This document shows, piece after piece, positions 37,423-47,670 of a stretch of DNA of 64,000 nt; the first letter of the stretch is position 1, and each line of letters begins with the position of its first letter. The DNA lies in NCBI RefSeq assembly GCF_900111005.1, contig NZ_FOFV01000008.1:124001-188000 (forward strand), written 5' to 3'. The translations under genes and the position numbers were made by a program. Below the pieces are notes generated by a model, which searched no databases, was not told where the DNA came from, and worked only from the letters and a program-made list of their open reading frames with translations. The DNA comes from Lentzea albida. Lineage in GTDB: Bacteria; Actinomycetota; Actinomycetes; Mycobacteriales; Pseudonocardiaceae.

Positions 37423-37558
37423 CCGAACATCATGAGCGCGCCTCGGGTGTCCAGGTAGGGAGAACGTCCCTGGTTTTACCCTGATGTTTCCAATTCGTGC
37501 GCACGATGGAGTGAACGACGTTGAAGTTGTCGTGCCGCTCACGGCAAGGTGCACGGCC

Positions 37559-37678
37559 ATGAGCTCCGACGCGAACGACGGCTACAAGGCGACCACGAAG
37601 CAGCGCATCATCGCCGGCGTGCTCGTCACCGTGCTGATGCTGGCCGTTGTGGTCTCCGTCATGAGGATGTTCGTCTAG
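37559..37678 (+). CDS. Small single-span membrane protein
   Basis: 39 aa: MSSDANDGYKATTKQRIIAG then one membrane helix (VLVTVLMLAVVVSVMRMFV). AAGGTG at 37544-37549 is a fair ribosome site for the ATG at 37559; the frame is open back to ATG 37484 (64 aa) but that part looks non-coding. It lies 32 bp before the DUF3151 gene in the same direction. Coding status is moderately supported. Confidence 0.5.
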   Translation: MSSDANDGYKATTKQRIIAGVLVTVLMLAVVVSVMRMFV

Positions 37679-37710
37679 CTCGGTTCGTCACATGCGGCAC
37701 GATGGGTCGC

Positions 37711-38121
37711 ATGGTTGAGAACCTCCTCGGGCCCGAGCCGACCCGTCTTCCCGAACGCCCTGAGGCGCAGGCCGCCGCTGACGGCGGGACCGACCCCGCC
37801 AAGATCGTGCGCGCCTACCCGGACTTCTCCGAGGCCTGGGCCCTGCTCGCCGAGCGCGCGCTGCACGCCGGGGACCCTGTCGCTGCCTATGCGTATGCGC
37901 GCACCGGGTACCACCGGGGGTTGGACCAGTTGCGGCGGGCCGGGTGGAAGGGGTTCGGGCCCGTTCCCTGGGATCACCGGCCGAATCAGGGGTTTTTGAG
38001 GGCTCTTGGGGCGTTGGCTCGGGCTGCTCGGGAGATCGGGGAGGACGAGGAGTGGTCGCGGTGTTCTACGTTCCTCGCTGACTCGGACCCGAAGGCGCCT
38101 GCTGCGCTTGGGCTGGTCTGA
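37711..38121 (+). CDS. DUF3151-family protein
   Basis: 136 aa: VENLLGPEPTRLPERPEA, DPAKIVRAYPDFSEAWALLAERAL, AYAYARTGYHRGLDQLRRAGWKGFGPVPWDHRPNQGFLRAL. This is the diagnostic pattern of actinobacterial DUF3151, whose gene is commonly found between fba and purA, as here. TPR-like helices, function unknown. ATG 37702 is an alternative start three codons upstream. Confidence 0.9.
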   Translation: MVENLLGPEPTRLPERPEAQAAADGGTDPAKIVRAYPDFSEAWALLAERALHAGDPVAAYAYARTGYHRGLDQLRRAGWKGFGPVPWDHRPNQGFLRALGALARAAREIGEDEEWSRCSTFLADSDPKAPAALGLV

Positions 38122-38288
38122 TCGCCCTTTTTTCGGGTGGTTGTTCTGCGTGCGGCCTGTTTCTGTTGCGTGCTTCCCCTGGGGCTCTGCCCCAGACCCC
38201 GGCAATCTGATCAGGGGGTAGCGCCGCGGGCAGGTAGATGGCACGCCTGCTGCTTAGAGCGGCTGCCTGTTGCGTTGAGGGTTGCGGT

Positions 38289-38432
38289 GGCGGTGGGGTC
38301 CCATCACAAGCCGCACCAAGAGCGGGCCACAGTCAGGCAGGGGTGTCAACTCGGCGAAGAGCGTGCCGAGTTGACACCCCTGCCTGACTGCAGCAAGAGC
38401 TGTGGCGCGACTCGTGATGGGACCCCACCGCC
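38289..38432. repeat. 144-bp nested palindrome in a gene-poor gap
   Basis: Outer arms of 19 bp (38289-38307 and 38414-38432; left arm starts GGCGGTGGGGTCCC) are perfect inverted repeats. Inner arms of 26 bp (38330-38355 and 38365-38390; starts CAGTCAGGCAGGGG) are also perfect, with a 9-nt loop. Between them the two sides are only partly complementary. The DNA could extrude, or its RNA fold, into one long hairpin. The whole gap 38122-38763 has no convincing gene; the 3' part is low-complexity C/G-rich sequence. Confidence 0.85.
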
Positions 38433-38763
38433 GGTACCTCTTTGCTGAAGACGGCTCGCCTGCGGCATCGCGGGCGGTCTCGCGCTTCGCGCTGATCTCG
38501 CCACTGCGCTGACCTCGCCCCGTTTGCCCAGCCCCTGCCGCCGGTCACCGCCGACCCCACCGGCCCTCACCCGGCTGCCGCCGCAGCGCCTGCGGCCGCA
38601 CCACCTGCCGCCGCACCTGGCAGCCCGTCCGCCCCTCCCTCCCCTCCCCACCGCGTGTGAGGTTGCTTGCCCCTGGGCAAGGAAAGGCTGGTGGCAGGTT
38701 GTGACCGGTGTCCGTTGGTTCGAGACTGGCGGCGGGCATCGGCGTACTAGCGGGTCGGGGTGA

Positions 38764-39927
38764 GTGGTGGGCGCGGTCAGGGATGCGGTCGGGCGTGGGC
38801 TCGCGCGGTGGCGCGGGGCCGCGTTGCCGATCGTCCAATGTGCCCTGTCCGCTGGGCTGGCGTGGGTGGTGGCGACGGTGCTCATCGGGCACGCGCACCC
38901 GTTCTTCGCTCCCATTGCGGCTGTCGTGTGCCTTGGGGTTTCGCTCGGGCAGCGGCTGCGGCGCGTGGGTGAGCTGGTCGTCGGCGTGTCGGTCGGGGTG
39001 GGGGTCGGGGACGCGCTCATCGGCTGGATCGGGAGCGGGCCCTGGCAGATCGCGCTCGTCGTGGCGTTGGCGATGTCGACGGCCGTGTTGTTGGACGGGG
39101 GGACGGTCATCGCGTTGCAGGCGGGCTCTTCCGCCGTGCTGGTGGCCACGTTGTTGCCGCCCAGTGCTGGTGGTGGGTTCGACCGGATGATCGACGCGTT
39201 GACCGGTGGGCTCGTCGGGCTCGCTGTGGCGGCGCTCATTCCCGCGAATCCCGTCACGGTGGCGCAGCGGCAGCTCAAGGTGCTGACGAACACGCTGAGT
39301 GGCGCGCTGCGGAACATCGCCCTGGCGCTCGAGGAGAAGGACGCGGTCAAGGCCGCCGGGGTGCTGGCCGAGTTGCGGACCAGTCAGACGACCATCGACG
39401 ACTACAAGTCCGCGCTGCAGACCGGTAGTGAGATCGCGAAGATCGCGCCCATCCGGTGGCGGTCGAAGGACGAGCTGAGCCGGTACCAGACGGCGGCCGG
39501 GCCGGTGGACTACGCGATTCGGAACACTCGCGTGCTCGCTCGCAGGACCATGGCGGCGCTGAAGGCCGACGAGCGGATTCCGGACGGGGTGCCGGACGTG
39601 CTCAAGGAATACGCGGACGCCGTGGACTGCCTGCGGGGCGAGCTGGAGAAGGGCAACGAGCCGAAGGCGACCAGGGAGGCCGTGCGGGACGCCGCGCGGA
39701 GTCTCACCGCGCGGCGTCTCGGTGGGGACGGGTTCTCGTCCAAGGTCGTGCTGGCGCAGATCCGCAGTGTCGCGGTGGACCTGCTGCAGGCGACCGGGGT
39801 GAGCCGGAGCGAGGCGATGGAGGCGTTGCCGCCTCTCAGCCCTCCGGCCGGTTCAGAAGGCCCACGAGCAGGGAATGCACCTGCTCGTGATCACGAGGAT
39901 CGAGAAGGGCGCACGACGCGCCCGTGA
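38764..39927 (+). CDS. FUSC-family inner membrane protein
   Basis: 387 aa. N-terminal half has about five or six membrane helices (IVQCALSAGLAWVVATVLIG, FFAPIAAVVCLGVSLGQRLRR, VGELVVGVSVGVGVGDAL, VVALAMSTAVLLDGG, LTGGLVGLAVAALIPANP) matching the FUSC/aromatic-acid exporter (AaeB/YccS-like) core; the C-terminal half is a cytoplasmic helical domain. Such proteins export aromatic acids or other small organics. The final 30 residues are antisense to the convergent small gene (92-bp overlap) and may be read-through tail. GTG start at 38764 or 38767. Confidence 0.8.
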   Translation: MVGAVRDAVGRGLARWRGAALPIVQCALSAGLAWVVATVLIGHAHPFFAPIAAVVCLGVSLGQRLRRVGELVVGVSVGVGVGDALIGWIGSGPWQIALVVALAMSTAVLLDGGTVIALQAGSSAVLVATLLPPSAGGGFDRMIDALTGGLVGLAVAALIPANPVTVAQRQLKVLTNTLSGALRNIALALEEKDAVKAAGVLAELRTSQTTIDDYKSALQTGSEIAKIAPIRWRSKDELSRYQTAAGPVDYAIRNTRVLARRTMAALKADERIPDGVPDVLKEYADAVDCLRGELEKGNEPKATREAVRDAARSLTARRLGGDGFSSKVVLAQIRSVAVDLLQATGVSRSEAMEALPPLSPPAGSEGPRAGNAPARDHEDREGRTTRP

Positions 39928-40087
39928 TCGCGTACCACTCCTCCGCGCCCTCGTAGCGGACCAGTGCGCGCAGATTTCCGTCTTCGGAAAGGTCCGTGCA
40001 CAGTTCGAGGTCTCCGGTGACGACGCCGACCTCGTCGGTCATCACGCCACCGGGGCCTGCCACGAAAAGCGTGGAGAGGGACGCCAT
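39836..40087 (-). CDS. Small hypothetical protein coupled to the HNH nuclease
   Basis: 83 aa, no signal peptide: MASLSTLFVAGPGGVMTDEV, then GDLELCTDLSEDGNLRALVRYEGAEEWYAI, ending VHSLLVGLLNRPEG. The ATG overlaps the nuclease stop by 1 bp (TGATG), showing translational coupling; ATG 40039 (MTDEVGVV) is an internal alternative. Acidic, probably cytoplasmic alpha-beta fold. Function unknown; a role as immunity protein for the exported nuclease is conceivable but unproven. Long convergent overlap with the FUSC gene. Confidence 0.65.
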   Translation of the reverse strand: MASLSTLFVAGPGGVMTDEVGVVTGDLELCTDLSEDGNLRALVRYEGAEEWYAITGASCALLDPRDHEQVHSLLVGLLNRPEG

Positions 40088-40716
40088 CAGCACCTTCCGA
40101 GCATGCCCGTCAGTTCGGTCTTCTCCGCCGAGTTCACGCTGAGGTTCCAGCGGTACTTGGTGTGTACCCACATCTTGGCGTAGGTGCACCAGTAGGACGT
40201 CAGCGGCGGCTTCCAGGTGGCAGGGGTCTGGTCGCCCTTCGCCTGGTTCACGTTGTCCGTGACGGCGATCAGCTGCGGGCCGGACATGTCGTTGGCGAAC
40301 GACTGGCGCTGGGCGGTGGTCCAGGACGCCGCTCCGGACCTCCAGGCGGCCGCCAGGGGCACGATGTGGTCGATGTCCACGTCGGAGGCCGCGGACCAGG
40401 TCGCGCCGTCGTAGGGCGAGAACCAGCGGCCCGAGGTGGCGGCGCAGGCGGAGTCCGTCACGACGTTGGTGCCGTCGCGCTTCAGCACGGCCTCGCGGGT
40501 GTTGCAGGTACCCGACTGGGTGATCCAGTGCGGGAACTTGTCGCGCGAATAGCCCGTCATCGAGCCATCCGCGCGGACGGTGAGGCCCGCCAGTTCCGAC
40601 TTGGCGGTGGCGGCGGTGGGGATGTTCGGCGGTGTCGCGAGTGCAGGGGAAACAAAACCGAAGGTGATGGCTGCGGTGGCAACCAGAACACCAATGGTTC
40701 GGTTAACTTTTGACAT
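40087..40716 (-). CDS. Secreted HNH/DUF1524-type nuclease
   Basis: 209 aa. Sec signal peptide (MSKVNRTIGVLVATAAITFG, cleavage near ALA-TPP). The nuclease core is DVDIDHIVPLAAAWRSGAASW with the catalytic DHIVPL His, a downstream Asn/His segment (LIAVTDNVNQAKGDQTPATWKPP) and cysteines in GTCNTREAVLKRDG...DSACAA and YWCTYAK. This GmrSD-C/DUF1524 secreted form is common in actinomycetes and probably digests extracellular DNA or RNA. ATG 40716 gives a clean signal peptide; longer frame rejected. Confidence 0.87.
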   Translation of the reverse strand: MSKVNRTIGVLVATAAITFGFVSPALATPPNIPTAATAKSELAGLTVRADGSMTGYSRDKFPHWITQSGTCNTREAVLKRDGTNVVTDSACAATSGRWFSPYDGATWSAASDVDIDHIVPLAAAWRSGAASWTTAQRQSFANDMSGPQLIAVTDNVNQAKGDQTPATWKPPLTSYWCTYAKMWVHTKYRWNLSVNSAEKTELTGMLGRC

Positions 40717-40820
40717 CGGCCCGACCTTCCTCGTTGGAAAGTGATCGGGCCTACCCTCAGTCACGCTGTGAAATTAAGCAATGCCTTCGAGTGACACTCA
40801 AGTGAATGACAAGCAGATGC

Positions 40821-42829
<2,009 letters not shown>

Positions 42830-42839
42830 TAGCACAGGG

Positions 42840-42875
42840 CGTGGGTGGTTTCCGAATTCTGGGAAACCACCCACG
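42840..42875 (+). terminator. Intrinsic terminator after purA
   Basis: CGTGGGTGGTTTCC (42840-42853) and GGAAACCACCCACG (42862-42875) pair perfectly (14 bp) around an 8-nt loop containing GAATTC, 10 bp after the purA stop. No U-tract. Confidence 0.82.
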
Positions 42876-42957
42876 TCCGATCATCTCGACGTCCGACGCA
42901 TTATCAGGATTTGGGCGTCGTTGACTCACTTGTTCCACTCGCCTGTACTTCCTGCCT

Positions 42958-43767
42958 ATGACCTTGTCCATAGCAGGCGTAGTCGCGCGGCCCAAATCCG
43001 CGCCGCCTCAACAGGCGCGAAAACTGAAGCTGCCACTGCGCTGGATCAGCCCAATAGCGCTGGTCCTGCTGTGGCAACTGGCCAGCTCAACGGGTGTGCT
43101 GTCCCCCGACAAACTCGCTTCTCCTGTCACGATCGCCGAATCCGCCGGTGAGCTCATCGCGGACGGCCAATTGGGCGAAGCGTTCGCCGTGTCGATCACG
43201 CGCGTTTTCTTCGGATTTCTCATCGGCGGTCTGGCCGGTGTTGTTCTGGGACTCGCCTCCGGCCTTTCCCGCTGGGGTGAGACGCTGCTGGACCCACCTG
43301 TCCAGATGTTGCGCACGCTGCCGCACCTCGGCCTGATCCCGCTGTTCATCCTGTGGTTCGGGATCGGCGAGGAACCCAAGCTCGCGCTGGTCGCGGCCGG
43401 CGTCGCGTTCCCGCTCTACCTCAACCTGCACGCGGGCATCCGCCAGACCGATCCCGGCCTGGTCGAGGCCGCGAAGGTGCTGGGCTACAGCCGGTTCGAA
43501 CGGATCGTGCACGTCGTGCTGCCGTCCGCCGTGCCGCAAACGCTCGTGGGACTGCGGATCGCGTTCGGCACCGCCTGGCTGTCGCTGATCGTCGCCGAGC
43601 AGGTCAACGCCGACGCGGGCCTCGGCTTCCTGATCAACAACGCCCGCGAGTTCCTCCGCACCGACGTCGTGGTCGTCGGCCTCGTGGTCTACGCGCTGCT
43701 CGGTCTCACGACCGACGCCCTGGTGCGGCTGATGGAGAGGAGGGTCCTGCGGTGGCAAAAGCGGTGA
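42958..43767 (+). CDS. ssuC: Sulfonate ABC transporter permease
   Basis: 269 aa BPD-type inner-membrane permease with about six helices and the EAA loop (EAAKVLGYSRFERIVHVVLPSAVPQTLVGLR), plus LLDPPVQMLRTLPHLGLIPLFILWFGIGE, typical of SsuC/TauC. It transports aliphatic sulfonates with SsuA and SsuB encoded next. Overlaps the ATPase start by 16 bp. The 82-bp gap upstream of it, after the purA terminator, must contain the operon promoter; I cannot pinpoint it. Confidence 0.9.
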   Translation: MTLSIAGVVARPKSAPPQQARKLKLPLRWISPIALVLLWQLASSTGVLSPDKLASPVTIAESAGELIADGQLGEAFAVSITRVFFGFLIGGLAGVVLGLASGLSRWGETLLDPPVQMLRTLPHLGLIPLFILWFGIGEEPKLALVAAGVAFPLYLNLHAGIRQTDPGLVEAAKVLGYSRFERIVHVVLPSAVPQTLVGLRIAFGTAWLSLIVAEQVNADAGLGFLINNAREFLRTDVVVVGLVVYALLGLTTDALVRLMERRVLRWQKR

Positions 43768-44453
43768 GCGTGCGCGGCCTGACCAAGGCGTTCGGCGCAC
43801 GGACGGTGCTGGACGGCATCGACCTCGAAGTCCAGCCGGGCGAGTTCGTGGCGCTGCTCGGGCGCAGCGGCTGCGGCAAGTCGACGTTGCTGCGGATCCT
43901 CGCGGGCCTCGACCGCGACGTCGAGGGGACCGCGGAGGTCCCCGGCACGGTGTCGATCGCGTTCCAGCAGCCGCGTCTGCTGCCGTGGCGCAAGGTATGG
44001 AAGAACATCTCGCTGGGCCTGCACAAACCTGACGGACGCGAGGTCGCCCTCAAGGCGCTGGAGGAGGTGCGGCTGACCGGCCACGCCGACGCGTGGCCGC
44101 TCACGCTGTCCGGCGGTGAGGCGCAACGGGTCTCGCTCGCGCGGGCTCTGGTGCGCGAGCCGGACGTGCTGCTGCTGGACGAACCGTTCGGCGCGCTCGA
44201 CGCGTTGACCAGGCTCGCCATGCACCACCTGGTGGAAGACCTGTGGGCCAGGCACAAGCCCGCCGTGCTGCTCGTGACGCACGACGTCGACGAGGCGTTG
44301 CTGCTGGCCGACCGGATCCTCGTGCTCGACGAGGGCCGGATCGTCGCCACGCACCACGTCGACCTGCCCCGCCCGCGCCGCCGGGCATCCGTTGTGGAGC
44401 AACGCACCCGCGTGCTCGCCGACCTGGGAGTGGACGTTGAAGAAGCTGCCTGA
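43752..44453 (+). CDS. ssuB: Sulfonate ABC transporter ATPase
   Basis: 233 aa. Walker A GRSGCGKSTLLRIL (36-49), Q-loop FQQPRLLPWRKV, signature LSGGEAQRVSLARAL, Walker B DVLLLDEPFGALDAL and switch THDVDEALLLAD. The PRLLPW and DALTRLAMHHLV segments are typical of SsuB/TauB. GTG start inside the end of ssuC. Energises sulfonate uptake at the inner face of the membrane. Confidence 0.92.
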   Translation: MAKAVSVRGLTKAFGARTVLDGIDLEVQPGEFVALLGRSGCGKSTLLRILAGLDRDVEGTAEVPGTVSIAFQQPRLLPWRKVWKNISLGLHKPDGREVALKALEEVRLTGHADAWPLTLSGGEAQRVSLARALVREPDVLLLDEPFGALDALTRLAMHHLVEDLWARHKPAVLLVTHDVDEALLLADRILVLDEGRIVATHHVDLPRPRRRASVVEQRTRVLADLGVDVEEAA

Positions 44454-45411
44454 CCGCAAGCTCCTGGCCCTGCTGGCCGCGATCATCCTCACCACCGGCT
44501 GCTCGACGTCCGCGCAGCCGCAGGACACGCCGCCCGGTGAGGTCGTGCTGAAGGTCGGTGACCAGAAGGGCGGCGCGAAGTCGCTGCTGACCGCCGCCGG
44601 GCTGCTGAACGACTTCCCCCACAAGATCGAGTGGTCCACCTTCACCTCCGGCCCGCCGCTGCTCGAAGCCGCGTCCGCCGGAGCCATCGACATCGGGGGT
44701 GTGGGCAACACACCCCCGATCTTCGCCGCCGCGGCGAACGCGAAGATCGCCGTGGTCGGCTCGTCCCGGGGCAACGTGGAGAGCGACGCGATCCTGGTGC
44801 CCGCGAACTCGTCGCTGAGGACCGTGGCGGACCTCAAGGGCAAGAACATCGCCGTGGCGAAGGGGAGTTCGGCGCACGGGCAGATCCTCACGACCCTGCG
44901 CGCGGCCGGCCTCACGACCAAGGACGTGACGCTGAACTTCCTGCAGCCCGCCGACGCCTACGGCGCCTTCACCCAGGGCAAGGTCGACGCGTGGGCGACC
45001 TGGGACCCCTACACCGCGCAGGCCGAGAAGGAGGCCGGTGCACGGGTCCTCGCCGACGGCAAAGGCACCGCTAACGGCTACGGCTTCCAGGTCGCCGGCA
45101 AGAAGGCGTTGGAGGACAAGGGGAAGGTCGCCGCGATCAAGGAGTACCTGATCCGGTACTACAAGGCGCAGAAGTGGGCCGACGAGCACCGCGACGAGTG
45201 GGCCAAGGCGTGGTCCGCGGAGACCGGCCTGAAGTACGAGGTCGCGCGTGCCGCCGTGGAACGCGGTGGTGACCTGCCGGTGAAGCTGGACGACGCGGTG
45301 ATCAGGTCGGAGCAGGAGCTCGCGGACGCGTTCACCGAGGACAAGACGCTGCCGGGCAAGGTCGACTTCGGGAAGTTCGTGGACACGCGGTTCCAGGGAG
45401 ATCTCACATGA
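44434..45411 (+). CDS. ssuA: Sulfonate-binding lipoprotein
   Basis: 325 aa with lipobox LTTGC after a short positively charged start (MKKLPDRKLLALLAAIILTTGC), so a lipid-anchored extracellular receptor. NitT/TauT-type fold: GAIDIGGVGNTPPIFAAAAN, LKGKNIAVAKGSSAHGQIL, GKVDAWATWDPY. TTG 44434 is chosen since it opens directly onto the signal peptide; the frame back to 44392 would prefix ssuB antiphase residues. Overlaps ssuB by 20 bp and ssuD by 4 bp (ATGA). Confidence 0.9.
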   Translation, partial: TLKKLPDRKLLALLAAIILTTGCSTSAQPQDTPPGEVVLKVGDQKGGAKSLLTAAGLLNDFPHKIEWSTFTSGPPLLEAASAGAIDIGGVGNTPPIFAAAANAKIAVVGSSRGNVESDAILVPANSSLRTVADLKGKNIAVAKGSSAHGQILTTLRAAGLTTKDVTLNFLQPADAYGAFTQGKVDAWATWDPYTAQAEKEAGARVLADGKGTANGYGFQVAGKKALEDKGKVAAIKEYLIRYYKAQKWADEHRDEWAKAWSAETGLKYEVARAAVERGGDLPVKLDDAVIRSEQELADAFTEDKTLPGKVDFGKFVDTRFQGDLT

Positions 45412-46532
45412 GCATCACGCTGCACTGGTTCCTGCCGACCTCCGGTGACGGACGCACGGTCGTGGAGCACTTCCACGCCAACCGCGCACCCGCCGCCGGA
45501 GCCCGTCGCGACCCGGACATCGACTACCTGGCGCAGATCGCGCGCACGGCGGAGCAGGTCGGGTTCACCGGCGTGCTCACGCCGACCGGCACGTGGTGCG
45601 AGGACGCGTGGCTGACCACGGCCGCGTTGATCGCGCAGACGAAGACGCTGAAGTTCCTCGTGGCGTTCCGGCCGGGCGTGCTCTCGCCGACGCTCGCCGC
45701 GCAGATGGCCTCGACGTACCAGCGGATCTCCCGCGGGCGGCTGCTGCTCAACGTGGTGACCGGCGGCGATTCCGTTGAGCAGCAACGGTTCGGCGACTGG
45801 CTCGACCACGACCAGCGCTACGCGCGCACCGACGAGTTCCTCCAGGTCGTGCGCGGGATCTGGACCGGCAAGCCGTTCACCTTCCACGGCGCCCACTACC
45901 AGGTGCAGGACGCGACGGTCCTGGCCGCGCCGGACCCGGTGCCGCCCATCTACTTCGGGGGATCCTCCGACGCCGCGTTGCCGGTGGCCGCTGCCCGCGC
46001 CGACGTCTACCTGACCTGGGGCGAACCACCCGCCGACGTGGCCGCGAAGATCGCGCGGGTGCGGGCGCTGACGGACCGGCCGATCCGGTTCGGCATCCGG
46101 CTGCACACGATCAGCCGGGACACCTCGGCGGAGGCGTGGGAGGCGGCCGCGAAGCTGCTCGACGCGCTCGACCCGGAGCAGGTGGCGAAGGCGCAGGCCC
46201 AGCTCGGCGCGTCGGAGTCCGTTGGCCAGCAACGGATGGTGGCGTTGCACGGCGGCGACCTGAGCCGGGGCGTGCGGGGCCTGGAGATCTACCCGGGCCT
46301 GTGGGCGGGCGTCGGGCTCGTGCGCGGTGGTGCGGGAACGGCGTTGGTCGGGTCCCACGAGGAGGTCGCGGACCTGATCGAGGAGTACCACTCCATCGGC
46401 ATCGAGGAGTTCGTGCTCTCCGGCTACCCGCACCTCGAAGAGGCCTACTGGTTCGGCGAGGGCGTGCGGCCCCTGCTGAAGCAACGCGGGTTGCTCGACG
46501 GGGACCGCACGCTCGCGCTGACTAACGCTTGA
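45408..46532 (+). CDS. ssuD: FMNH2-dependent alkanesulfonate monooxygenase
   Basis: 374-aa luciferase-family flavin monooxygenase that releases sulfite from alkanesulfonates. Typical SsuD segments: ITLHWFLPTSGDGRTV, FTGVLTPTGTWCEDAW (with the conserved Cys), FLVAFRPGVLSPTLAAQMASTYQRISRGRLLLNVVTGGD, and YPHLEEAYWFGEGVRPLL. It needs a separate NADPH-FMN reductase (SsuE), not found beside it. Coupled to ssuA. Convergent 11-bp overlap with the GDPD gene (CTAACGCTTGA). Confidence 0.94.
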   Translation: MSITLHWFLPTSGDGRTVVEHFHANRAPAAGARRDPDIDYLAQIARTAEQVGFTGVLTPTGTWCEDAWLTTAALIAQTKTLKFLVAFRPGVLSPTLAAQMASTYQRISRGRLLLNVVTGGDSVEQQRFGDWLDHDQRYARTDEFLQVVRGIWTGKPFTFHGAHYQVQDATVLAAPDPVPPIYFGGSSDAALPVAAARADVYLTWGEPPADVAAKIARVRALTDRPIRFGIRLHTISRDTSAEAWEAAAKLLDALDPEQVAKAQAQLGASESVGQQRMVALHGGDLSRGVRGLEIYPGLWAGVGLVRGGAGTALVGSHEEVADLIEEYHSIGIEEFVLSGYPHLEEAYWFGEGVRPLLKQRGLLDGDRTLALTNA

Positions 46533-47604
46533 CCTTGGCCTCCACGGCCGTGTCGGGGTTGTCCGCGAACACGCCGTCGATGCCCTGCTTGAAGAACAGG
46601 TCGTACTCCTCGAAGGCCCGGCCGTACGCGGCCGGGTCGGTCGAGGACCGGAAGTCCGCGGGCAGGAACGAGTTCTCGTTGCGGAACGTCCACGAGTGCA
46701 CGACCAGGCCGACCCGGTGGGCGTCCTTCACGACGGTGGTCGGCGCCTTGAGGAACCCGTTGGCGTCACGAGGGATGATGACGTCCTTGGTGAGGCCGAC
46801 GCCGTCCGCGTAGGAACGCACCTCGCGCAGACCGGCCGGGGTGACGAGGTCGGCGTAGGTGCGCTTGTCACCGGCGGCGATGAAGTCGTACGGCGCACCC
46901 GCGGCGTTGATCAGCTGCACGATCGGCACGCGCAGCGACCGGTTGAGCTCCTTGAGGTTCGCGACCTCGAACGACTGCACGTACACCTTGGCGCTGCTGC
47001 GGTTCAGGCCGTTGCGGTTGAGCACGTCGACGAGCTTCGGCTCCAGCGCGAGACCGATCGACTGGAAGTACGTCGGGTGCTTGGTCTCGGGGTAGATGCC
47101 GATCTCGCGGTGTAGCTCGCGGGACAGGCGCTTCGAGAGGTCGATGACCTCCTGCAGCGTCGGGATCTCGAAACGGCCGTCGTAGAGCGTGTTGCGCGGG
47201 CGGATCGCGGGGATGCGCTCCTTCGCGCGCAACGTCTTCAGCTCGGCGAGCGTGAAGTCCTCGGTGAACCAGCCGGTGACAGCGACGCCGTCGATGGTCT
47301 TGGTCTTCCTGCGGTCGGCGAACTGCGTCTTCTCGGCGACGTTCGTCGTGCCGCCGATCTCGTTCTCGTGCCGGGCGACCAGCTTGCCGTCCTTGGTCGG
47401 CACCAGGTCGGGCTCGATGAAGTCCGCACCCATCCGCGCCGCGAGCTCGTACGCCGCCAGCGTGTGCTCCGGCCGGTACGCCGACGCGCCGCGGTGCCCG
47501 ATGACGATCGGGCCCTTGTCGTCGTGTGCGGAGGCGGAGGGCAGGGACGCCACCACCGCACCCGCGAACACGAGAACTACGGCGGCAAGACCTCTCCGAT
47601 ACAT
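46522..47604 (-). CDS. Secreted glycerophosphodiester phosphodiesterase
   Basis: 360 aa. Signal peptide (MYRRGLAAVVLVFAGAVVAS, cleavage near ASA-HD) then a GDPD TIM barrel: IVIGHRGASAYRPEHTLAAYELAARMGADFIEPDLVPTKDG is split over residues 33-75, containing HRGA and the metal Glu/Asp (EPDLV), with ARHENEIGG (second His). Ends VDGVFADNPD-like GIDGVFADNPDTAV. Hydrolyses glycerophosphodiesters (or teichoic-acid-like polymers) to glycerol-3-phosphate outside the cell, similar to GlpQ. Confidence 0.92.
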   Translation of the reverse strand: MYRRGLAAVVLVFAGAVVASLPSASAHDDKGPIVIGHRGASAYRPEHTLAAYELAARMGADFIEPDLVPTKDGKLVARHENEIGGTTNVAEKTQFADRRKTKTIDGVAVTGWFTEDFTLAELKTLRAKERIPAIRPRNTLYDGRFEIPTLQEVIDLSKRLSRELHREIGIYPETKHPTYFQSIGLALEPKLVDVLNRNGLNRSSAKVYVQSFEVANLKELNRSLRVPIVQLINAAGAPYDFIAAGDKRTYADLVTPAGLREVRSYADGVGLTKDVIIPRDANGFLKAPTTVVKDAHRVGLVVHSWTFRNENSFLPADFRSSTDPAAYGRAFEEYDLFFKQGIDGVFADNPDTAVEAKVKR

Positions 47605-47670
47605 CGTTCGACCTCCCAGTTCGTGTTGAGAGCGCACCCAAGCATCGCAACACGAAATGCAGGTGAACGG

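Noticed and set aside
38289..38432. CRISPR or attachment-site interpretation of the nested palindrome
   Set aside because: No repeated spacer-repeat units and no integrase nearby; it is a single inverted repeat.
38122..38763. Small open frames in the gene-poor gap
   Set aside because: They start and stop within palindromes or low-complexity runs and show no codon-position bias or ribosome sites.
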